From the NCBI RefSeq assembly GCF_949298305.1, contig NZ_CASFWU010000040.1, positions 1-23,475 of the forward strand: DNA of 23,475 bases, read 5' to 3'. Positions 1 through 7,954 of the stretch are shown one piece after another. The DNA is from an uncultured Bacteroides sp. (lineage in GTDB: Bacteria > Bacteroidota > Bacteroidia > Bacteroidales > Bacteroidaceae). Made by a program: the position numbers and the translations under genes. The notes under the pieces were generated by a model, which saw only the letters and a list, made by a program, of their open reading frames with translations, was not told the origin of the DNA and did no database searches. Within the stretch, counting starts at the first letter, position 1, and every line of letters starts with the position of its first letter.

Positions 1-1003
1 GCTGGAGAACCGCCACCGCAACGTGCTGAAAGCCTTCTACTCCGTCTTCAAGGCAGCCGACAGCCACTTGCAGTTCGTACTGCTGACGGGCGTGACGAAG
101 TTCTCGCAGGTGAGCGTGTTCAGCGGCTTCAACCAGCCGAAGGACATCAGCATGGATGCCCGCTACGAGGCCCTCTGCGGCATCACGCAGGAGGAGCTGG
201 AGCACTACTTTGCCGAGCCCATCGCACGTATGGCGGAAGAATATCGCTGTACGGTGGAGAAGATGAAGCTGCGGCTGAAGGCGCAGTACGACGGCTATCA
301 CTTCAGCAAGCGTCTGACCGACATCTACAATCCTTTCAGCCTGCTCAACGCCATGGACAGCCTTAGTCTGGACGACTACTGGTTCCGCTCGGGCACACCC
401 ACTTACCTCATCCGCCTGCTTTCCCACTTCGACGAGAACCTCAACGAGCTGACGAACAAGTATTACAGCCCCGAAGAGTTCATCGACTACAAGGCGGACG
501 TGGAGAAACCACTGCCCATGATTTACCAGAGCGGCTATCTGACGGTCAAGGACTACGACAAGGAGTTCAACACCTTCCTGCTGGACTTCCCCAACAACGA
601 GGTGAAGAACGGCTTCCTGACCATGCTGGCCTCTTCCTACCTGAAGCCTTCGGAGGAGACGGGCAGCTGGGTGCGGAGCGTGGTGACTGCTCTGCGTCGC
701 GGCGAATTGGACAAGGTTCGCGAGCTGTTCACGTCTTTCCTGGCCGGCATTCCCTACACCATGCGGCGCAAGGAGAACGAAGCGGAAAGGGAGCGTTACT
801 TCCAATATACTTTCTACCTCATCATGCGCCTCATCAGCGTCGTATTCGAGTTCAAGCTGGACGGCACGGCCGCAGAGGCTTTGCAGCAGATACACGCCAA
901 GGGCTATGTCCGCGAATACTCCGCCGACCCGCGGCGGGTATATCAGATAGGCGCCGCGTTCTCGTCGGAGACGGGCACCATCAGCGACTGGAGGGTGGAA
1001 TGA
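1..1003 (+). CDS. AAA-ATPase-like / PD-(D/E)XK nuclease family protein, 3' part, with an apparent internal deletion
   Basis: The reading frame is open from base 2 and continues upstream of the window, so the N-terminal ATPase core (Walker motifs) is not visible. The 333 visible residues match the C-terminal half of the common Bacteroidales family that joins an AAA-ATPase-like domain (PF09820 type) to a DUF1703 PD-(D/E)XK nuclease domain. Recognisable pieces are LLTGVTKFSQVSVFSGFNQ near the visible start, the KAQYDGYHFS segment, and the C-terminal EFKLDG...EAL.QI..KGY...Y.ADPRR block ending in SSETGT..DW. In family members I recall, about 25-30 residues carrying the GR-x-D motif lie between FYLI.RLIS and the EFKLDG strand. 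Here they are missing and the two halves join in frame near base 838. The catalytic Asp is therefore probably absent while Glu and Lys of EFK remain. The cellular role of the family is not established. Convergent with the efflux operon, 13 bp away. Confidence 0.8.
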   Translation, partial: LENRHRNVLKAFYSVFKAADSHLQFVLLTGVTKFSQVSVFSGFNQPKDISMDARYEALCGITQEELEHYFAEPIARMAEEYRCTVEKMKLRLKAQYDGYHFSKRLTDIYNPFSLLNAMDSLSLDDYWFRSGTPTYLIRLLSHFDENLNELTNKYYSPEEFIDYKADVEKPLPMIYQSGYLTVKDYDKEFNTFLLDFPNNEVKNGFLTMLASSYLKPSEETGSWVRSVVTALRRGELDKVRELFTSFLAGIPYTMRRKENEAERERYFQYTFYLIMRLISVVFEFKLDGTAAEALQQIHAKGYVREYSADPRRVYQIGAAFSSETGTISDWRVE

Positions 1004-1008
1004 TTTAC

Positions 1009-1032
1009 ACGGCTGTCTAAAAGCTCAGCCGT
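1009..1032. repeat. short inverted repeat between convergent genes
   Basis: ACGGCTG and CAGCCGT form a 7-bp inverted repeat with a 10-base loop. It spans the end of the efflux channel gene and the 13-bp gap before the nuclease-like gene on the other strand. It could act as a weak bidirectional transcript-end hairpin, but neither strand has a following T run, so the assignment is tentative. Confidence 0.3.
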
Positions 1033-2330
1033 CCCGTGCAGCGCAAGTATTCCGTTTCGTAAATCTTGTACTGGGTGAGGGCTTCGATGCGGTTGCTTTC
1101 GGCCTGTTGCCATTGCGACTGGGCGTCGAGCAGGTCGGTCAGCGTGCTGAGGCCGTTGGCGTAGCGGTCGCTCATCACCCGCAGGTTTTCTTCGGCCTGG
1201 CGGCTGCCCAGTTCGGCCGTCTCTACCAGGTTGTAGCCGTCTGTCAGGTTCTGCACCGCCTGGCGCACCTCAATGCTCAGCAGGCGCGTGTTCTGTTGCA
1301 GGTCCAGGTGTGCGTCCTGCAAGTCCAGCTTGGCCTGCTTTACTTTCTTCAGCCCTTCGCCCCAGTGGAACAGGGGGATGCTGATTGAAGCCATCACCAG
1401 CCCGATGCCGTTGTCCAGACGCTGCGAGTAGGGGATGTAGTTGCCCTGCGCGTCGGCGGTCATTCCGTTCATCTTGATGTTGCCGTACCAGGCATATCCG
1501 GCCGAGAGGCCCACCTGTGGCAGAATGTTGCCGCGGGCCACCTTCACCTGCTGTTCGCGGGCCGCCACCTGCTGGTGCAGCAGGCGCAGTTCGGGGCGGA
1601 AGGCGATGCTTTCGTCCAGCTGTGCGGGCGCGCTTACTTTGATAATCGTGTCGGCAGGTGCGATGGGCGTGTCGAGCGGTCTGCCCAGCACGTGGCACAA
1701 GGCCAGGCGGCAGAGGTCGGCCCCGTTGCGTGCCTTCTGAAGCTGGTAGTTTATCTCGCTGCGCTTGGCGCTGATGCGCAGCAGCTCGTTGTCCGTTCCC
1801 ATGCCGGCCTTGACGGCCGTCTCCACCTGGTTGTATAGGGTGTCCATCTGCGTTTGGTAGGCTTCCAGCATACGTACCTTGCGCCCCACGGCGATGTAGT
1901 TCCAGTAAGCCTGGTCGGCGTCGGCCACCACCTCCATGCGCGTCTTGCGCAGGGTTTCGGCGGCGCTTTCCTGCCCTATCCTGGCCAGCTTGTTGCCCGC
2001 CACAATCCGTCCGCCCGCATACAGCGGCTGGGTGACGCTGAGGCCGGCCATGTACATGCCGTGCATTTGCAGCTCGATGCCTGTCATCTCCATGTCGGGA
2101 AACATGTAGGTGCCCGAAAGCATGCCGTCCAGTTTGGGCAGATAGGCGCTGAAGGCAATCTCCTTGTCCAGCTTGGCACGGCGCAGGGCGTTGTCGGCCT
2201 TCAGCAGTTCTTCGTTGTTCTGCAGGGCCATGCGCCGGCATTCGGCCTGCGTGAGCGGAAGAGTTTCTTGTGCGCCTGCCCCGGCCGTGAGGCCGAGGGT
2301 CAGCGCGCTGAGTAGGATATATCTTTTCAT
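1017..2330 (-). CDS. TolC-family outer-membrane efflux channel
   Basis: 437 residues. The N-terminus MKRYILLSALTLGLTAGAGAQE is a signal peptide. The mature part has two repeats of long alpha-helical segments typical of outer-membrane factors (OEP, PF02321): LTQAECRRMALQNNEELLKA at the start, the LYAGGRI strand motif near the middle of repeat one, and the SIPLFHWGE and ANGLSTLTDLLDAQSQWQQA segments in repeat two. The family forms trimeric outer-membrane channels through which RND pumps expel substrate. The ATG at 2330 was chosen because it starts the signal peptide and overlaps the pump stop codon by four bases (ATGA), meaning translational coupling. The same frame stays open for 282 codons upstream, but that stretch lies inside the pump gene and is Arg/His/Pro-rich shadow. 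It is the last gene of the adaptor-pump-channel operon. Confidence 0.93.
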   Translation of the reverse strand: MKRYILLSALTLGLTAGAGAQETLPLTQAECRRMALQNNEELLKADNALRRAKLDKEIAFSAYLPKLDGMLSGTYMFPDMEMTGIELQMHGMYMAGLSVTQPLYAGGRIVAGNKLARIGQESAAETLRKTRMEVVADADQAYWNYIAVGRKVRMLEAYQTQMDTLYNQVETAVKAGMGTDNELLRISAKRSEINYQLQKARNGADLCRLALCHVLGRPLDTPIAPADTIIKVSAPAQLDESIAFRPELRLLHQQVAAREQQVKVARGNILPQVGLSAGYAWYGNIKMNGMTADAQGNYIPYSQRLDNGIGLVMASISIPLFHWGEGLKKVKQAKLDLQDAHLDLQQNTRLLSIEVRQAVQNLTDGYNLVETAELGSRQAEENLRVMSDRYANGLSTLTDLLDAQSQWQQAESNRIEALTQYKIYETEYLRCTGRLSF

Positions 2331-5300
2331 GATTGCAGTTGTTTGAGGGTTGGTTCGTCTTCCGTCCTGCGCACGTGGTACAGGGCGGTATAGAAGATGG
2401 GCAGCAGGATGAGCGTGATGAGGGTTCCCACGGTGAGTCCGCCCATGATGGTGATGGCCATGGAGCCGTACATGGGGTCGCCCACCAGCGGCAGCATGCC
2501 CACAATGGTGGTGAGCGAGGCCATCAGCACGGGCCGCACGCGCGATACGGTGGCCTCTACCACGGCGTGGTAGGGGGGAAAGTGCTCTTCGCGTTGCAGG
2601 CGGTTGATTTCGTCCACCAGCACGATGGCGTTCTTCACCATCATGCCGATGAGGCCCATCATGCCGATGATGGCCATGAACGTGAACGGCTGGCGGAACA
2701 GCAGCAGGGCGGGCGTGATGCCGCAGGACACAAAGGGGAAGCAGAGCAGGATGAGCGCCACCTTCTTCCAGCTGTTGAAGAGCAGCAGCAGGATGGCCAG
2801 GATGATGAAGATGGTCAGTGGCAGGTATTTCATCAGGTTGCCGATGGCTTCGCCCTGTATCTCGCCCTCGCCCACCCAGCGCATCCGGTAGCCGGGAGGC
2901 AGGGGGATGGCCTCGATTTCTTTCTGGATGGAGGCAACCACCTTGGCGGGCGAGGCTTCGAAGAGGTCGGTGTTGGGGTCGCACTCTGCCTCGATGGCGC
3001 GCTGGCCGTTGATGCGGTAGACGAAGTTCTCCTCCCAGTCCAGGCGGATGTCGCGGGCCACGTTGCCCAGCGGCACGCTGCGGAACATCTTGTCCTGCAG
3101 CTCGTCCATGCCCTTGGCGCCCGTCAGGATGCCCCGCAGGTCGCTGTCGTTCATGCGCAGGTTCAGGGTGCTCCACACGGGGATGTCGTTCAGGTCGGCA
3201 ATGCGGCTGCCGTCGGCGTTGCGCACCATCAGGTTGACGATGACCATGCGGTCTTGGTCGTTGAGCACGCCTACGGGCATGCCGTCCGTTGCGGCCAGCA
3301 GGGCGTTGGCCACGTCGCCGCGTTCAATGCCCGAGCGAAGGGCGTCCTCGCGCACGTAGTCGGCCACCAGTGCCTTGGCCCGTGGCTTCCAGTTGTTGTC
3401 CACCGAATAAGGGTCTACGTAGGGGCAGCGGCGCATGATGTCCTCTGCCTGGCGGCTCAGACGGCGCAGCACGGCGGGGTCGGGGCCGCTGAACTCCACT
3501 TCTACGGTGTGCGAGGTCGAAATGGAGAAGTTGTACTTGCGGATGCGGATGTAGGCGTCGGGATAGCGCTCGCGCAGTTGCCGTCTGACGGCGGGAATCT
3601 GCTCCACCACCGTGCGGTAGTCCTTGCAGTCCACCATCAGCTCGCCGTAGCAGTCGCCACCCGAGGTCATGGGGCGCACCAGGCAGTAGTGGGCGGGCGC
3701 GCTGCCCATGCTGGCGGCCACCCGCTCTATGGCGGGATTCTCCTTGAGCAGTGCCGACATCTGCAGCAGGTCGTGGCGCACGCGGTCCGGGTCGGTCTGC
3801 GAGGGCAGGTAATATTCCACGATGAACTGCCGGTAGTCGAAGTCGGGGAAGAAGAGGTTCTTGACCCGCGTCATGCCGAAGATGCACAGGGCCAGCACGG
3901 CCAGGGCAGTGGCGAGGGTCGACTTCTTGTGCCCCACCAGGAAGCCGATGGCCCGGCGCACCCAGCGGTGGACGGGGGAGTTGTGCACCTCCTGCGTCCG
4001 GCCTTCGCCCTTCTCGCGCACGGGCAGCCACGACTTGGCACAGACGGGCACCTGCGTGAGCGCCAGCACCCAGCTGGCCAGCAGGCTGACGCAGAGCACC
4101 AGGAAGAGGTCGCCCGCGTACTCGCCGGCCGAGTCGGGCGAGAGGTAGATGGCCAGGAAGGTGGACACGGCAATGACCGTGGCTCCCAGCAGGGGCATGG
4201 CGGTGTGCTGCCCGATGCGGTACAGGTAGGTCTTGGGACCCAGTCCGCGCTTCTTGTCCGTCAGGATGCCGTCCATGATGACGATGGCGTTGTCCACCAG
4301 CATGCCCATGGCTACGATGAAGGCGCCCAGGGAGATGCGTTGCAGGGTGGTGTCGCACATGAGCAGGATGGGAAAGGACACGGCGATGGTGAGCACCAGT
4401 CCGAAGCCGATGATGATGCCGCTGCGCAGGCCCATGGTGAACACCAGCACCAGGATGACGATGGCAACCGACTCCACCAGGTTAATCATGAAGGAGCTGA
4501 TGGCCTCGTCCACCTTGTCGGGCTGGAAGAAAATCTTCTCCGTCGACATGCCCACGGGCACCTGCCGCATCACTTCCGCCAGCCGACGGTCCACGGCCCG
4601 GCCCACGTCGGGCACGATGGCGTTCTCCTCCAGCGTCAGGCAGATGGCCAGGGCGGGCTTGCCGTCCACGAAGAAGCCGTTGCGCTGGGGCTCGGAGTAG
4701 GTGCGTTCTATCTGCGCCACGTCCTCCAGGCGTATCTGCTTGCCCTGGGGCGTGCTGATGAGCAGGCGGCGGATGTCGTCCTCGTCGGTCAGGGCGTTGC
4801 TGACGCGCAGTTGCAGGCGGTCGTTGCCGCTCTGGTAGTTGCCCGCGTTCACGGTCTTGCCCGCATTCTGCAGGTTCATCATAATCTGGGTGGGGATGAT
4901 GCCGTTGCGGGCTATCTTCTCCTTGGACAGGGTGATGTTGATGACCTCGTCGCGGTTGCCCGCAATGAGGATGCGCTTCACGCCCTTCACGCCCAGCAGC
5001 TCGCGGCGTATCAGCTTGGCGTACTTATAGAGTTCGGGGTAGGAGTAGCCCTCGCCGTGGAAGGCGTAGAAGATGCCGTAGACGTCCATCATGTCGTCCA
5101 CCACGATGGGGTCGTAGCAGTCCTGCGGCAGCTTGGAGCGGCAGTCGTTCACCTTGCGGCGCAGCAGGTCGAAGTGCTGCTCCAGGTCTTTTTGCAGGAC
5201 GGTCATCTGGAACTCCACCGTCAGCATGGCCATGCCGTTCTGGCACTCGGACTTGATTTTCTTCACGTTGGGCAGGGCGCGCAGCTCGTCTTCCATCACC

Positions 5301-5494
5301 TGTGCCACCTTCAGCTCCACTTCGTGGGCGCTGGCGCCGGGATAGGGCACGGCCACCATGGCCTGCTTGGCCGACACGGCGGGGTCTTCCAGCTTGGGCA
5401 TCTGCATGAACGACAGCACGCCCGCCACCAGGATGCCCACCATGAGCGACCAGAACAGGACGGGCCGCCGCAGAAAGAATTCGGTCAGTTTCAT
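2327..5494 (-). CDS. RND-family efflux pump, inner-membrane permease
   Basis: 1055 residues, normal for AcrB/MexB-type (ACR_tran, PF00873) transporters. It is a proton-driven inner-membrane antiporter that passes substrate to the adaptor and outer-membrane channel. Visible features are TM1 right after MKLTEFFLRRPV, the porter-domain motif VPYPGASAHEVE near 49-60, TM2-TM6 from about 335, and a second membrane block from about 890. The proton-relay position in TM4 reads GMLVDNAIV, with Asp401 followed by Asn402 where AcrB has Asp-Asp. The TM10 lysine is present as Lys954 in MMVKNAIVLVDE. VDN is common among Bacteroidota RND pumps, so I do not read it as inactivating. Its ATG shares one base with the adaptor stop codon (TGATG). 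Substrate cannot be told from sequence. The regulator divergent from the operon is the likely controller. Confidence 0.95.
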   Translation of the reverse strand: MKLTEFFLRRPVLFWSLMVGILVAGVLSFMQMPKLEDPAVSAKQAMVAVPYPGASAHEVELKVAQVMEDELRALPNVKKIKSECQNGMAMLTVEFQMTVLQKDLEQHFDLLRRKVNDCRSKLPQDCYDPIVVDDMMDVYGIFYAFHGEGYSYPELYKYAKLIRRELLGVKGVKRILIAGNRDEVINITLSKEKIARNGIIPTQIMMNLQNAGKTVNAGNYQSGNDRLQLRVSNALTDEDDIRRLLISTPQGKQIRLEDVAQIERTYSEPQRNGFFVDGKPALAICLTLEENAIVPDVGRAVDRRLAEVMRQVPVGMSTEKIFFQPDKVDEAISSFMINLVESVAIVILVLVFTMGLRSGIIIGFGLVLTIAVSFPILLMCDTTLQRISLGAFIVAMGMLVDNAIVIMDGILTDKKRGLGPKTYLYRIGQHTAMPLLGATVIAVSTFLAIYLSPDSAGEYAGDLFLVLCVSLLASWVLALTQVPVCAKSWLPVREKGEGRTQEVHNSPVHRWVRRAIGFLVGHKKSTLATALAVLALCIFGMTRVKNLFFPDFDYRQFIVEYYLPSQTDPDRVRHDLLQMSALLKENPAIERVAASMGSAPAHYCLVRPMTSGGDCYGELMVDCKDYRTVVEQIPAVRRQLRERYPDAYIRIRKYNFSISTSHTVEVEFSGPDPAVLRRLSRQAEDIMRRCPYVDPYSVDNNWKPRAKALVADYVREDALRSGIERGDVANALLAATDGMPVGVLNDQDRMVIVNLMVRNADGSRIADLNDIPVWSTLNLRMNDSDLRGILTGAKGMDELQDKMFRSVPLGNVARDIRLDWEENFVYRINGQRAIEAECDPNTDLFEASPAKVVASIQKEIEAIPLPPGYRMRWVGEGEIQGEAIGNLMKYLPLTIFIILAILLLLFNSWKKVALILLCFPFVSCGITPALLLFRQPFTFMAIIGMMGLIGMMVKNAIVLVDEINRLQREEHFPPYHAVVEATVSRVRPVLMASLTTIVGMLPLVGDPMYGSMAITIMGGLTVGTLITLILLPIFYTALYHVRRTEDEPTLKQLQS

Positions 5495-6561
5495 CAGATG
5501 AGCCCTCCTACGTTGGTTTCACTCTCCGTTTCCATGGGCCGCACCTTCTCGCCCTCCAGCAGGGCGTCCACGCCCGCCTTCACCACCTGCTCGCTGCCGT
5601 CCAGCCCGGCGGTGACGACGGCCTGGCCCGTCCGGCCGATGCCGCTGCACGTCACCTGGCGGCGGCAGACGGTGGAGTCGGGCTGCAGCACCCATACGTA
5701 GGTCTGGCCCTCCTGCTGCACCACGGCGTGCAGGGGCAGCGCGAAACCGGCGCCGGCAGAGGCGCTGTCGCTGCCCGCTATGTGCAGGGTGACACCGATG
5801 TTCATGCCCGCGCTGAGGCGTGCGTCCGGCGTGCCCTCGAAGGCCAGCTTCATGCGGTAGAGCTGGTTGCCGTCGGCCTTGGGGGTGATGCTGGCGAGCT
5901 TCACCGGCAGTTCTTCCGTCCCGCCGAAGGGGGGCCGGCAGGTGATGCGGCCGAAGCGGGAGCGCTGCAGGTAGAGGTCGGCAGGCAGCTCCGTCTCCAC
6001 TTCCAGGCGGCGCACGTCCACCAGGTTGACCACGGGCGTGCCGGCATCCACCATCTCGGCCGGTGCAAAGTTCACGCTCTGAACGTAGCCGTCCGTCGGG
6101 GCGTAGAGCGAGGTGTAGGCCAGCTTGTTGCGGTTGGCCTGCAGCTGCACCTTCAGCTGCCGCAGTCCGGCCAGCGCCTTCTCATAGTCGTTGGCCGAGA
6201 CGCTCTTGCTGCGGTAGAGCCGTTCCGTGCGGGCCACCTCGTCCTCCAGCTGGCGGCACTGTATCTCCAGCGCCTCCACACCCAGCCGGTAGTCTGCCGT
6301 GTCCAGGCGGGCAATGAGCTGTCCTTTCCTCACGTAGTCGCCCTCCTTCACGGCGATGGCCTCAATCTGTCCCGCGGTCTTGAAGCCCAGGTCGATGTCG
6401 TGCCGTTCCTGCACCACTCCCGAGAGCTGTTTCACACTTTCCGCTCCCAGGCGGACCGGGCGGGTCAGCATGACGCTGCGCGTAAACGTCCCGCCCGCCT
6501 TGTCGGCGCATCCGCCGGCCAGGCAGCCGAGGAGGGCCGTAAGTATCCATAGTCTTTTCAT
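5494..6561 (-). CDS. RND efflux periplasmic adaptor (membrane fusion lipoprotein)
   Basis: 355 residues. A lipoprotein signal ends in LAGGC with Cys18 as the likely acylated residue. There follows the adaptor architecture: a beta-barrel/lipoyl entry (SGVVQERHDIDLGFKTAGQI), the half-lipoyl motif VKEGDYVRKGQLIARLD around residue 70-90, a short coiled-coil hairpin (LEDEVARTERLY...ANRNKLAYT), and the second lipoyl half LYAPTDGYV. The barrel and membrane-proximal domains follow. The family bridges the inner-membrane pump and TolC channel. The ATG at 6561 starts the signal peptide. The frame is open 40 codons further up, but that extension lacks signal character and would place the lipobox internally. 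It is the first gene of the efflux operon, so the promoter must lie in the 182-bp gap shared with the divergent regulator. Confidence 0.93.
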   Translation of the reverse strand: MKRLWILTALLGCLAGGCADKAGGTFTRSVMLTRPVRLGAESVKQLSGVVQERHDIDLGFKTAGQIEAIAVKEGDYVRKGQLIARLDTADYRLGVEALEIQCRQLEDEVARTERLYRSKSVSANDYEKALAGLRQLKVQLQANRNKLAYTSLYAPTDGYVQSVNFAPAEMVDAGTPVVNLVDVRRLEVETELPADLYLQRSRFGRITCRPPFGGTEELPVKLASITPKADGNQLYRMKLAFEGTPDARLSAGMNIGVTLHIAGSDSASAGAGFALPLHAVVQQEGQTYVWVLQPDSTVCRRQVTCSGIGRTGQAVVTAGLDGSEQVVKAGVDALLEGEKVRPMETESETNVGGLI

Positions 6562-6591
6562 CCTGATGTGTTTTTGGGGTTTAATGTGGGG

Positions 6592-6599
6592 CAAAGTTC
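6592..6599 (-). promoter_or_regulatory. possible -7 element of the efflux operon
   Basis: On the minus strand this reads GAACTTTG, five of six fixed positions of the Bacteroidota -7 consensus TAnnTTTG. It lies 30 bp ahead of the adaptor ATG. No clear TTG -33 element is found at the usual 19-21 bp, so a regulator may be needed, or the true promoter lies elsewhere in the gap. Confidence 0.4.
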
Positions 6600-6687
6600 C
6601 TGTTTTTTGTCTGTTCTGTGCCGACCTTATCAGCTCCAAAAATGTTCCAACGGACGGTTTTTGATGAATTTCTTTCGCCATATAGTC

Positions 6688-6707
6688 CTGTTTTCTGTCC
6701 GAAACAG
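6688..6707. promoter_or_regulatory. candidate operator: inverted repeat beside the regulator promoter
   Basis: CTGTTT and AAACAG form a 6-bp inverted repeat with an 8-base spacer, ending two bases before the regulator's -7 element. A related half-site, CTGTTCTGTGCC, starts at 6611, nearer the adaptor gene. The position between two divergent promoters suits a site bound by the AraC-family protein encoded next to it. This is inferred from position and symmetry only. Confidence 0.35.
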
Positions 6708-6708
6708 C

Positions 6709-6716
6709 TATTTTTG
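6709..6716 (+). promoter_or_regulatory. -7 promoter element of the efflux-linked AraC-family regulator gene
   Basis: TATTTTTG matches the Bacteroidota -7 consensus TAnnTTTG and lies 27 bp before the regulator ATG. It predicts a transcript start near 6723 and a leader of about 20 bases. The -33 position is poor (CCTG), as is usual for regulated promoters. Confidence 0.6.
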
Positions 6717-6743
6717 CCTGCCGAATCCTATCCGAAGCGAACG

Positions 6744-7655
6744 ATGAAAAACGATGAATCTGTATTCAAGGAACTGCACCTGCTGATGCTGCCCGTCACG
6801 GGCCGCACCCTGACCTTCGGCAACGAGCTGGTGCTGGTGGACAACATCGGCCTCAAGCCCGATGCCGACCCGATGTCCGACTTCGTGGCCACCTCCTATC
6901 CCTTCAAGCTGACCTTCACGCTGGTGATGTTCTGCCTGCGCGGCTTCATGCGCGTGAGGCTCAACCTCAGGGAGTATGTGCTGGCGGCCAACGACGTGCT
7001 GGTGACGCTGCCGGGCTACATCGGCGAGTGCCTGGAGGTGGAACCCGACACGGAGGTGGTGGTGATGGGGTTTGCGGGCAACCAGCTGATAGGCGACTAC
7101 CAGTCGTCGATGAACATGGCCTTCCGCAAGTTCCTGGCCTCCACGTCGCTGATACACATCTCGCAGGCGGAGATGGACGAGAGCATGACCCTCTACCGCC
7201 TGATGCGGGCCAAGCTGGAGCAGGCGGACTACGGCTTCAAGCTGGAGGCGGTGGAAGGCTACCTGCAGGTGTTCTTCTACAACGGCTGCCAGTGGATTGC
7301 CAACCATCACCGCCGGCCGCTCAGACGGGTGGAGAGCCGCCAGCAGCAGCTGTTCGAGGACTTTCTGGAGCTGGTGCAGGCCCACTACACCGAGCAGCGC
7401 AGTGTGGGCTACTATGCCGACAGGCTCTGCCTGACGCCCAAATACCTGTCGCACGCCATCCTGAAGGCCAGCGGCCGCTATGCCAACGAGTGGATACGCG
7501 ACTACGTCATCCTGGAGGCCAAGGCCCTGCTGAAGAGCGGACGCTACACGGTGCAGCAGGTGGGAGACCAGCTCAACTTTCCCAACGCCTCGTTCTTCGG
7601 CAAATACTTCAAGGCGGCGGTGGGCTGCACCCCCCGGCGGTACATGCTGCAATAG
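6744..7655 (+). CDS. AraC-family transcriptional regulator, divergent from the efflux operon
   Basis: 303 residues. The N-terminal part (about 1-180) is a cupin-like sensory domain of beta strands (LTFTLVMFCLRG, VLVTLPGYIGECLEVE) without a recognised ligand signature. The C-terminal part (about 200-302) is an AraC/XylS double helix-turn-helix (HTH_18): first HTH at VGYYADRLCLTPKYLSHAIL, second at VQQVGDQLNFPNASFFGKYFK, closing with GCTPRRYML. The ATG at 6744 was chosen over an upstream in-frame ATG at 6618 because it follows the -7 element and leaves out a 42-residue stretch unlike the family. Head-to-head placement with the adaptor gene makes local control of the efflux operon, probably with autoregulation, the natural reading. 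The inducing ligand is unknown. Its DNA-binding domain closely resembles that of the second AraC protein at 19634-20488. Confidence 0.92.
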   Translation: MKNDESVFKELHLLMLPVTGRTLTFGNELVLVDNIGLKPDADPMSDFVATSYPFKLTFTLVMFCLRGFMRVRLNLREYVLAANDVLVTLPGYIGECLEVEPDTEVVVMGFAGNQLIGDYQSSMNMAFRKFLASTSLIHISQAEMDESMTLYRLMRAKLEQADYGFKLEAVEGYLQVFFYNGCQWIANHHRRPLRRVESRQQQLFEDFLELVQAHYTEQRSVGYYADRLCLTPKYLSHAILKASGRYANEWIRDYVILEAKALLKSGRYTVQQVGDQLNFPNASFFGKYFKAAVGCTPRRYMLQ

Positions 7656-7699
7656 GTTCTGCCCACGGGCGGGCAGGACAGCCCCGTGTCGGCATTTTT
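7656..7699 (+). terminator. probable terminator after the efflux-linked AraC gene
   Basis: Immediately after the stop codon, GTTCTGCCC (7656-7664) pairs with GGGCAGGAC (7671-7679), a 9-bp stem with one G-U pair. An alternative stem, CACGGG with CCCGTG (7683-7688), ends a few bases before a T5 tract at 7695-7699. Either fold could end the regulator transcript. Confidence 0.45.
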
Positions 7700-7824
7700 C
7701 TTAGCCGGCGGTACGGGCTTTCGCCGGAATGCCGTTGACGCCGTGCCCGCCGGGGATTTGTACGGATTCGATAAATGGTTTATAATGAACGGATTGTGTA
7801 AACGTGCGGACGTCGTGCAGCCCC

Positions 7825-7934
7825 TGCCTGCATGCCGTGCGGACGATGCTTGCACGGAGCACGGTGAATGCTTGCATGGTCCGCAGACCACGCAAGCATT
7901 CTGTACAGACCATGCAGGCATGGCCCGAGAGAGA
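7825..7934. repeat. 22-bp-periodic imperfect tandem repeat, block A (five units)
   Basis: Five unit starts lie exactly 22 bp apart: 7825, 7847, 7869, 7891 and 7913. The first three begin TGCCTGCA, TGCTTGCA and TGCTTGCA. The last two begin CGCAAGCA and TGCAGGCA, which is the same core in the opposite orientation. Units three and four also share CAGACCA at their ends. The block sits in the 299-bp gene-free gap between two convergent genes. Apart from the terminator just after the regulator gene, nothing else was recognised in this gap. The same core with the same 22-bp step recurs at 20735-20822. Confidence 0.75.
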
Positions 7935-7954
7935 GAAGAGAGTGTATGATATTT

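Noticed and set aside
2331..3176. 282-codon N-terminal extension of the TolC-family frame
   Set aside because: It lies inside the pump gene in another frame, is Arg/His/Pro-rich, and would bury the signal peptide in mid-protein.
3324..4358. 344-codon minus-strand frame inside the pump gene
   Set aside because: Out-of-frame shadow of the pump gene with Arg/Pro/His-rich composition.
2333..5701. 1122-codon open frame on the plus strand opposite the RND pump gene
   Set aside because: It is antisense to a clearly recognised pump, rich in His, Val, Gln and Gly with no family resemblance, and is a by-product of high-GC codon use.
7825..7934. CRISPR array
   Set aside because: The period is only 22 bp, only about 8 bp are conserved, there are no repeat/spacer alternations of normal length, and no cas genes are nearby.
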